11,234 bases of DNA from Candidatus Eiseniibacteriota bacterium (GTDB taxonomy: Bacteria > Eisenbacteria > RBG-16-71-46). Made by a program: the position numbers and the translations under genes. Under the pieces are notes generated by a model. It saw only the letters and a program-made list of their open reading frames with translations, did no database searches and was not told the origin of the DNA. The DNA lies in contig CAIXRL010000337.1 of NCBI GenBank assembly GCA_903921835.1, positions 1 to 11,234 on the forward strand. Reading direction: 5' to 3'. Positions 7,086 through 11,234 of the stretch are shown here, one piece after another (the stretch's first letter is position 1; each line of letters begins with the position of its first letter).

Positions 7086-7684
7086 GCCCCGAGTTTCCCT
7101 GTGCGCGCTGTGGCCGGCCGGTGAAGCGCCAGCCGCCTTCGCGCACCCGCCCGCGCCGCATCGCCTGCCCGCGCTGCCGATACTTGATGTACGACTACCC
7201 GCGCTCCTCCGCGGGCGTGCTCGTGATGAAGGACGACACCGTGCTGCTGCTGCGCCGCGCGCATGCGCCCCGCATCGGCTTCCTCGACGTGCCCGGCGGA
7301 TTCATGGACGCGAACGAGGGCATCGAGGAGGCCGCGCGCCGCGAACTGCGCGAGGAGACAGGTCTCACGCTGGGCCGGCTGGAGCCGCTCGGCATGTACT
7401 GGGACACGTACTCGCTGCGCGGCTTCGGGCGCTTTGCGACGATAAACTGGTACTTCGTCGGCCGCTGGCGCCGCGGCGTGCCGGTGGCCGACGACGACGC
7501 GGCGTCCGCCGAGTGGGTGCCGCTGGCCTTGCTCGCCGCGCGACGCCGGAGCTTTTCGTGGGCGCACATGCCCCGCGTATTCACCGACCTGCGCAGGTGG
7601 GTGAAGGCTCAGCGCGAGGATTCGCCGCGGGCGCGCTCGAGCAGGTCCGCGATCTCCAGCTCGGCGGCCCAGCGATCGAGGTAG
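7082..7684 (+). CDS. Nudix hydrolase with N-terminal zinc ribbon
   Basis: Metal-dependent hydrolase of a nucleoside diphosphate linked to another group (NUDIX); 200 residues. An N-terminal zinc ribbon uses C7-A-R-C10 and C29-P-R-C32. The domain then begins at YDYPRSSAGVLVM, and the Nudix box spans 73-95: G73, E79, R87, E88, E91, E92, G94, with all signature positions present (GX5EX7REUXEEXGU). The layout resembles zinc-ribbon Nudix proteins of the NudC or ADP-ribose pyrophosphatase-like kind; the substrate cannot be read from the sequence. The box is followed by MYWDTYSLRGFGRFATINWYF, usual for the fold. The last 24 or so residues (after WVKAQ) are a serine/arginine-rich tail encoded opposite the end of the minus-strand nucleotidyltransferase; the two genes overlap by 76 bases. 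Third gene of the operon, sharing a GTGA overlap with NAGPA. Confidence 0.93.
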   Translation: MSPEFPCARCGRPVKRQPPSRTRPRRIACPRCRYLMYDYPRSSAGVLVMKDDTVLLLRRAHAPRIGFLDVPGGFMDANEGIEEAARRELREETGLTLGRLEPLGMYWDTYSLRGFGRFATINWYFVGRWRRGVPVADDDAASAEWVPLALLAARRRSFSWAHMPRVFTDLRRWVKAQREDSPRARSSRSAISSSAAQRSR

Positions 7685-8184
7685 GCGGCGTCCAGCCCGC
7701 CCGCGTTCACGGCGAGAACGCCCAGCACGTCGCGCCACTGGTGTTCGGACACGCAGCCGCCGTCCCGGTACCACGAGAGCTTGCGCAGGATGGAGTCCTC
7801 GGGTGATTTGACCGGCACGGAGAGTCCGGCCTGCGCGCTGATCTGGCGCACGCGCCGACGCGCGAACTCCTCCAGGTCGAACGGCGCCTCGCCCCGCACG
7901 AAGCAGTCGGCCTTCATGCCAGTGGCCGGATCGATGATGTTGAACGAGCGATGCGAGGCCACAGCTTCGCGCACGGCACCCGCGCTGACGTAGAGGTTCG
8001 ATGGCACGGCGGCAAGCAGTGGCGCGATGTCCGGCTCCTTCATCTCGACGATGAGGTCGATGTCCAGCGTCTGGCGGGGCTGCCCGTGCAGCGTGCTCGC
8101 CCAGGAACCGCCGAGACAGAAAGGGATGCGCGCGTGATCGAGCACGCGCCGCAGCTCAGCCATCAGGCTCAGGGCCTCGTTCAC
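7609..8184 (-). CDS. Nucleotidyltransferase-fold protein, second gene of a coupled pair
   Basis: 191 residues with a polymerase-beta-type nucleotidyltransferase core. The motif is G25-G26-S27 followed by D41-I-D43, and a third carboxylate is D93 in GMKADCFV, so the catalytic triad is intact. The C-terminal half carries SPEDSILRKLSWYRDGG and SEHQWRDVLGVL, then YLDRWAAELEIADLLERA. From memory this matches a widespread family of small stand-alone nucleotidyltransferases, often named AbiEii/AbiGii-toxin-like or simply hypothetical. Such enzymes transfer an NMP to a protein, RNA or small molecule; the target is unknown. The start chosen is GTG at 8184: GGAG (8196-8193) lies eight bases upstream, and the GTG overlaps the TGA of the preceding small gene by four bases. 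ATG 8163 is a weaker choice because it would remove the coupling. The 3' end overlaps the convergent Nudix gene. Possible toxin-like or defence role is inference. Confidence 0.85.
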   Translation of the reverse strand: MNEALSLMAELRRVLDHARIPFCLGGSWASTLHGQPRQTLDIDLIVEMKEPDIAPLLAAVPSNLYVSAGAVREAVASHRSFNIIDPATGMKADCFVRGEAPFDLEEFARRRVRQISAQAGLSVPVKSPEDSILRKLSWYRDGGCVSEHQWRDVLGVLAVNAGGLDAAYLDRWAAELEIADLLERARGESSR

Positions 8185-8453
8185 CGGGGTCGCTCCGGAG
8201 CAGGGCGCGGCCCGTTCATGTGCCGAAGGGCCTGCGCAGCGAGTTCGGCTCCGAGCCAGCGCTCGAGAAAGAGCGCGTGGAGCCGCGAGGCGTCCGCCTG
8301 CGGAAAGCGCTCCGCGAGATCGGCGCGGATCATGTCGCGAGCCGCGTCCGTGGCCGCCAGCGCGATCTCCAGCCGGCGCGCCGGACTCTGCCTGCGGACG
8401 ATCTCGAGGAGAATGAGCCGGGTTTCGGGCGACGTGTCGCGTGCGAAGAGCAT
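8181..8453 (-). CDS. Small helical protein coupled to the nucleotidyltransferase
   Basis: 90 residues from ATG 8453, beginning MLFARDTSPETRLILLEIVRR. The sequence is predicted almost wholly helical: a first helix (TRLILLEIVRR), then SPARRLEIALAATDAARDMIR, then FPQADASRLHALFLERWLG ending LAAQALRH. From memory it resembles the short protein commonly found just before nucleotidyltransferases of this family (pattern rRMSPAEKL...ALaGIrarHPdAs...LRLasLwLG), with unknown function. The stop overlaps the next gene's GTG as GTGA (8184-8181), so the two are almost certainly made together. The frame is open back to a TTG at 8489, but ATG 8453 fits the family's usual start just before DTSPE. No good ribosome site precedes either codon. 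It could be an antitoxin, an enzyme adaptor or a nucleotidyltransferase substrate; nothing in the sequence decides this. Confidence 0.72.
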   Translation of the reverse strand: MLFARDTSPETRLILLEIVRRQSPARRLEIALAATDAARDMIRADLAERFPQADASRLHALFLERWLGAELAAQALRHMNGPRPAPERPR

Positions 8454-8489
8454 GTGGACAGTGTGCCGCGCCGGGTGAGCTCGTCGCAA

Positions 8490-8521
8490 GGGCGATGCGC
8501 TCGACGGGGCGATGCGCTCGA
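8490..8521. repeat. 15-nt tandem direct repeat
   Basis: GGGCGATGCGCTCGA occurs at 8490-8504 and again at 8507-8521, separated by two bases (period 17). Both copies are perfect. They lie in the divergent control region, just upstream of the small minus-strand gene and about 70 bases before yciH. Possible tandem binding sites or a slippage duplication. Confidence 0.7.
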
Positions 8522-8553
8522 ACGCCGCCGCCCCGTGGCCTGCGCCGCGCCGC

Positions 8554-8590
8554 TACCGTGCAGCGGCCTGGTCGCCTACGCTGCACCGTA
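8554..8590. promoter_or_regulatory. Inverted repeat running into the yciH start codon
   Basis: TACCGTGCAGCG (8554-8565) and CGCTGCACCGTA (8579-8590) are reverse complements except for one pair (8557/8587), around a 13-base loop. The right arm ends on the A of ATG 8590. As RNA this would be a stem of 8 bp, one mismatch and 3 bp that buries the start. As DNA it is a dyad operator covering a possible -10 (TACGCT, 8577-8582) and the -35 position. Either way it is well placed to control yciH, and possibly the divergent nucleotidyltransferase pair too. Confidence 0.55.
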
Positions 8591-8937
8591 TGGCGGATCG
8601 CATCGTCTTCAAGAGCGGCGTCGGCCGGATCTGCCCCGATTGCGGGTGGCCGGTCGCGCAGTGCCAGTGCTCGCTCGCGCGCCGGGCGGCGGAGAGCGTC
8701 CCGGCAAAGGTGACCGCGAAGCTGCGTCTCGAGAAGAAGGCCCGGGGCGGCAAGAGCGTCACCGTGATCGACGGGCTGCCGGACAACGCCGGGTTCCTCG
8801 AGGAACTCGCGGGTGATCTCAAGAAGTCCTGCGGCACCGGCGGAACCGTCCGGCCGGGCGCGGTCGAACTCTCGGGGGACGTGCGCGAGCGCGTCCGGGC
8901 ACTTCTCACTTCGCGTGGCTGGATCGTGAAGGGCTGA
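8590..8937 (+). CDS. yciH: YciH/SUI1 family translation factor (eIF1-like)
   Basis: 115-residue bacterial relative of eukaryotic initiation factor eIF1. In E. coli YciH is linked to start-site fidelity and to general translation inhibition under stress; it acts at the small ribosomal subunit. The N-terminus has a small cysteine knuckle C15-P-D-C18 and C25-Q-C27, likely zinc-binding and common in bacterial members. The SUI1 core follows: LRLEKKARGGKSVTVIDGLP (about 45-64), then ELAGDLKKSCGTGGTV, AVELSGD and ALLTSRGWIVKG at the end. Length and domain are complete. The start at 8590 follows homologous beginnings (MADRIVFKSG); an in-frame ATG at 8512 would add 26 poorly conserved residues. There is no Shine-Dalgarno before 8590. 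With the -10-like TACGCT (8577-8582), transcription could begin near the ATG, so the mRNA may be leaderless. An inverted repeat overlaps this region. It ends two bases before the convergent protease gene. Confidence 0.93.
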   Translation: MADRIVFKSGVGRICPDCGWPVAQCQCSLARRAAESVPAKVTAKLRLEKKARGGKSVTVIDGLPDNAGFLEELAGDLKKSCGTGGTVRPGAVELSGDVRERVRALLTSRGWIVKG

Positions 8938-8939
8938 GG

Positions 8940-10769
8940 CTACCGCCCGAGCCAGATCACCTTCTGGTTCGCGCTGGTGTCCCCCGCGACGATTCGCGCT
9001 TGATAGACCGCGGGAGGCGCCACCGCGCCGCGGTCGTCGAGGCCGTCCCAGCGCACCGTGCGCTCGCCGGCCGGGAGCACTCCGCGTTCCAGCGTACGCA
9101 CGCGCCGCCCGCTGGTGGAGAAGATCGCGAGATCGGCCGCGCCTTCGCGCGCCAGCCGGAAGCGCAGGAGCGTGAAGCGATGCGTGGGGTTCGGGAACGC
9201 TGGCGCCATGAGCACGCTCCCGCCCGCGGGGCCGTTTGCGGGCTCCGGTCCGACCGCCACGAGTGCCAGGTCCACGGCCGCCTTGATGTCGATACGGCCC
9301 CAGCCATAGACGTTGTTGGGGATCGCGCCGGCATCGCACTGCGCCGAACTCACGGGGGCGGCCGTCCGGCCAAGGACCTCTTCGGTCGCGGCAATCCGGT
9401 TTCGCAGCGCGGGGTGCGCGGACCACAGCAGCGCGATGGCGCCGGCGACGTGCGGTGTCGCCATCGAGGTGCCGCTCAGGCTGGCGTAGCCCAGATCGCT
9501 CCAGGCCGAGCGCACCCAGACGCCCGGCGCCGTGATGTCGGGCTTCATGCGGTTGCTGCTGTCGGCCATGACCGGGCCGCGGCTGCTGAACGAGGCGATC
9601 GTGCCGGTGGACGCGCTGTACGCGCCGACAGTGTACGTGGCGTCGTAGAACGACGGCGGGTCCGAGACCGTCGAGCAAGCCGGGCCGCTGTTGCCCGCGG
9701 CCGTCACGAACATGATCCCCGCCGCACGCTGCGCTTCGACGCCCGCCTCGAGCGACGCGGGCACGCAGCCCTCGGAGGCCGGGCAGTACCACGAGTTGGT
9801 GGTGATGTCGGGCGCCATGGCGGGATCGCCCTGCGCCGGCGTGCCGCCGACCGGGTAGGGCGCGAGGAACCACTCCATGCACTCGAGGTAGCGCGCCGGC
9901 GTGCCGTTGCCCTGGTCCATGTTGCGGCAGGCGATGAAGCGGGCCCCCGGCGCGACGCCGATCTGGTTGGTGCCGCTCGAGTCCCCGCCGACCGCGGTGC
10001 CGGTCGTGTGCGTGCCGTGGCCGTCGTCATCGCACGGGGCGGGCGCGTCGGGGCCGCACACGCCGCCGCCGCTGTGGATGCTGTCGTGCCAGTTGTAGTC
10101 GTGATGGGCGGTCACGCCGTCCCAGCCGCGATACTTCCCCTTGAGCGCCGGGTGGTCCCAGCGCACGCCCGTGTCCGAGCTGCCGATCACGATGCCCTGC
10201 CCGGTCGCGCCGCTCGCCCACACCTCGGGCGCCCGGATGGCGCTCACGCCGGGCTCGATCGCCTGCACGGCGTACGCACGGCGCGCCGACGCGTCCAGTT
10301 CCCCGGGCGTGAGCTCGACGGGCCGGATCTGCGGCAGCTCGGGGTTGCCGTCGATGCGCGCGACGTCGGCGCGCGAGGCGAGCGATTCCGCGACGCCCAG
10401 CGTGCCGGTCACCAGCACGGCGTTGACGATGTAGAAGGAGCGGTACATCACGCCGCGTGCGTCCAGCCACGCGAGCAGCGGCGCCTGCGTGGCCCGCGCC
10501 TTGGAGTAGAGCACGTCGCGGACGAAGCGGGCCTTCGCTGCCCGGTCGGCAATTCGCGCCGCGGGGGAAAGGTCGGCCTGCTCGTTCAGCACGACGATGA
10601 ACTCGGCCGGACCGCCCGCTGTCGCGTGCTCGACCACCCACGGCGCGATCTTGGCGCGGGCAATGAACCCCGCGTCGGCCGCGCCGGCGAGCGCGGTGGA
10701 AGCGGCAAGCAGGATCACCGCGAGGGCGACCATGGCGAGGAGCGTGGCGATGTGACCGGCGCGGGGCAA
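8940..10769 (-). CDS. Secreted subtilisin-family (S8) serine protease with FlgD-like tail
   Basis: Extracellular endopeptidase, 609 residues from the chosen TTG start at 10769. Signal peptide: MPRAGH then IATLLAMVALAVILLAAS and an ALA cleavage region near residue 30. An inhibitor I9-like propeptide follows (FIVVLNEQADLSP... to about 150). Catalytic domain: D199 in IGSSDTGVRWDHP, H251 in DGHGTHTTGT, oxyanion N360 in TAAGNSGPA, and S435 in SGTSMATPHVAGAIALLW, so the triad is complete. The last 85 or so residues (PAFPNPTHRFTLLRFRL... GRRVRTL... WDGLDDRG... VYQARI) match FlgD-like Ig or type-IX-sorting-like C-terminal tails. TTG 10769 is preferred because GAAGG lies eight bases upstream and it adds a positive charge; ATG 10733 would leave an uncharged signal peptide. 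A frame extending to 11180 adds only arginine-rich shadow sequence. It sits tail to tail with yciH, two bases apart. Confidence 0.94.
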   Translation of the reverse strand: MPRAGHIATLLAMVALAVILLAASTALAGAADAGFIARAKIAPWVVEHATAGGPAEFIVVLNEQADLSPAARIADRAAKARFVRDVLYSKARATQAPLLAWLDARGVMYRSFYIVNAVLVTGTLGVAESLASRADVARIDGNPELPQIRPVELTPGELDASARRAYAVQAIEPGVSAIRAPEVWASGATGQGIVIGSSDTGVRWDHPALKGKYRGWDGVTAHHDYNWHDSIHSGGGVCGPDAPAPCDDDGHGTHTTGTAVGGDSSGTNQIGVAPGARFIACRNMDQGNGTPARYLECMEWFLAPYPVGGTPAQGDPAMAPDITTNSWYCPASEGCVPASLEAGVEAQRAAGIMFVTAAGNSGPACSTVSDPPSFYDATYTVGAYSASTGTIASFSSRGPVMADSSNRMKPDITAPGVWVRSAWSDLGYASLSGTSMATPHVAGAIALLWSAHPALRNRIAATEEVLGRTAAPVSSAQCDAGAIPNNVYGWGRIDIKAAVDLALVAVGPEPANGPAGGSVLMAPAFPNPTHRFTLLRFRLAREGAADLAIFSTSGRRVRTLERGVLPAGERTVRWDGLDDRGAVAPPAVYQARIVAGDTSANQKVIWLGR

Positions 10770-11178
10770 GGTGCGGACCTTCGGTGGGGTGGGAGCCGGA
10801 ATGGTCGTGGATGCGCACGGAAAGCATACGCCCGCGGGGAGGCGGGAAGCCACGGTTGGCTGGAGGAGGGCTGGGGCGGGGCGCGGCTTCGGGGTCGCTG
10901 CTGTGCGCGCGGCGGGCGCGCGTTGCGTGGCGTCGGAGCCGAGCAAGATTCCCCTTGACGCGCTTTCGCACGCAATCCTCCGAGCCGCGCGACCCTTTCG
11001 CATGCTGCGCGCCAGCGCGCGGAGGATGCGCGTGCGCGGGCTGTCGCGGCTCCGCGGCGCAGCGTTCTCGCGTCGCCTCGCACGGCGCGCCCTGCGAGCC
11101 ACCACGAGCGCCGCGAACACGCGTGATATGAAGTGTGCGCGCCCCCGCGCACTCTTCGCCCCCGCGGTGGTTCCAGCC
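10770..11178. other. Non-coding divergent gap before the protease and the right-edge gene
   Basis: About 410 bases with no convincing gene; the open frames here are arginine- and proline-rich shadows of GC-rich DNA. On the minus strand GAAGG (10782-10778) serves the TTG start at 10769, and TATGCT (10828-10823) is a weak -10 about 54 bases upstream, without a good -35. ATCCTCCG (10975-10982) and CGGAGGAT (11020-11027) form an 8-bp inverted repeat with a 37-base GC-palindromic loop. A second inverted repeat is listed separately. No tRNA or small-RNA structure was recognised. Confidence 0.6.
11112..11141. repeat. Inverted repeat upstream of the right-edge gene
   Basis: CGCGAACAC (11112-11120) and GTGTGCGCG (11133-11141) pair at 8 of 9 positions around the 12-base loop GCGTGATATGAA. 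The loop holds TG-A-TATGAA, which resembles an extended -10 element (TATGAA at 11127-11132) for the plus-strand start at 11179. No good -35 is visible. Could be an operator around a promoter, or a transcript hairpin. Confidence 0.4.
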
Positions 11179-11234
11179 ATGAAGTCCTGGTCGAGGTCGC
11201 ATCTCGCCGATCACGAAGTCGTCCGTACGTTCAC
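11179..11234 (+). CDS. Start of a probable HNH-endonuclease-type protein (cut by window end)
   Basis: ATG 11179 opens a frame with no stop to the right edge: 18 complete codons reading MKSWSRSHLADHEVVRTF. From memory this resembles the N-terminus of a large family of HNH endonuclease-like proteins of GC-rich bacteria, which begin with S-HL-(S/A)-D-(H/E)-ELL- followed by a helical DUF222-like region and a C-terminal HNH domain. The DNA-cutting domain itself is not in the window. The ribosome site is weak (no clear GGAGG). The frame is short, so a chance ORF is possible, but it lies beyond a gap that otherwise lacks genes. Confidence 0.45.
   Translation, partial: MKSWSRSHLADHEVVRTF

Noticed and set aside
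8185..9882. Upstream extension of the nucleotidyltransferase frame on the minus strand
   Set aside because: The extension crosses yciH and the protease gene and is arginine-rich; GTG 8184 with GGAG and the GTGA overlap marks the real start.
9000..10958. 652-codon plus-strand open frame
   Set aside because: Opposite the S8 protease, whose catalytic triad is intact on the minus strand; the plus frame has no motif.
10770..11180. N-terminal extension of the protease to ATG 11180
   Set aside because: The extra 137 residues are arginine/alanine-rich and would put the signal peptide in the middle of the protein.

Overview
This is a very GC-rich, densely coded bacterial window with eight well-supported complete or near-complete protein genes and one gene start cut by the right edge. 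No RNA gene, CRISPR array, insertion sequence or integrase was seen. The lineage cannot be fixed from the sequence alone. The secreted protease ends in a FlgD-like/type-IX-like beta tail, and the right edge appears to start an HNH-endonuclease-type protein. Both are common in GC-rich FCB-related lineages such as Candidatus Eisenbacteria, so that is the working guess (inference). Several genes start at GTG or TTG behind good Shine-Dalgarno sequences.

Layout, left to right. (1) 3-2696, + strand: a multi-PAS hybrid histidine kinase whose N-terminus lies outside the window. (2) 2697-2883: an intergenic segment with a strong sigma-28 (FliA-type) promoter match and two small hairpins, leading into (3) a membrane-bound Cache-like/HAMP/PAS/GGDEF diguanylate cyclase (2884-4878). 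(4) 5127-7684: a compact three-gene operon of a site-2 protease with CBS domains, a membrane-anchored phosphodiester-glycosidase (NAGPA) domain protein, and a zinc-ribbon Nudix hydrolase. (5) 7609-8453, - strand: a translationally coupled pair made of a 90-residue helical protein and a polymerase-beta-type nucleotidyltransferase. This is the best candidate for an under-described two-gene system. (6) 8454-8589: a divergent control region with a 15-nt tandem repeat and a 12-bp-arm inverted repeat that runs into the start codon of (7) a YciH/SUI1 (eIF1-like) protein (8590-8937). (8) 8940-10769, - strand: a secreted subtilisin-family protease with an I9-like propeptide and a FlgD-like C-terminal tail. 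(9) 10770-11178: a non-coding gap with inverted repeats. (10) 11179 to the right edge, + strand: the first 18 codons of a probable HNH-endonuclease-type protein.

The left half is about signalling: a phosphorelay kinase next to a c-di-GMP synthase whose promoter looks flagellar. The middle operon joins a membrane protease, an extracytoplasmic hydrolase and a nucleotide hydrolase, with no obvious single pathway. On the right, two convergent pairs have almost no space between their stops: a 76-bp overlap at 7609-7684 and a 2-bp gap at 8938-8939. No terminator is visible between either pair.
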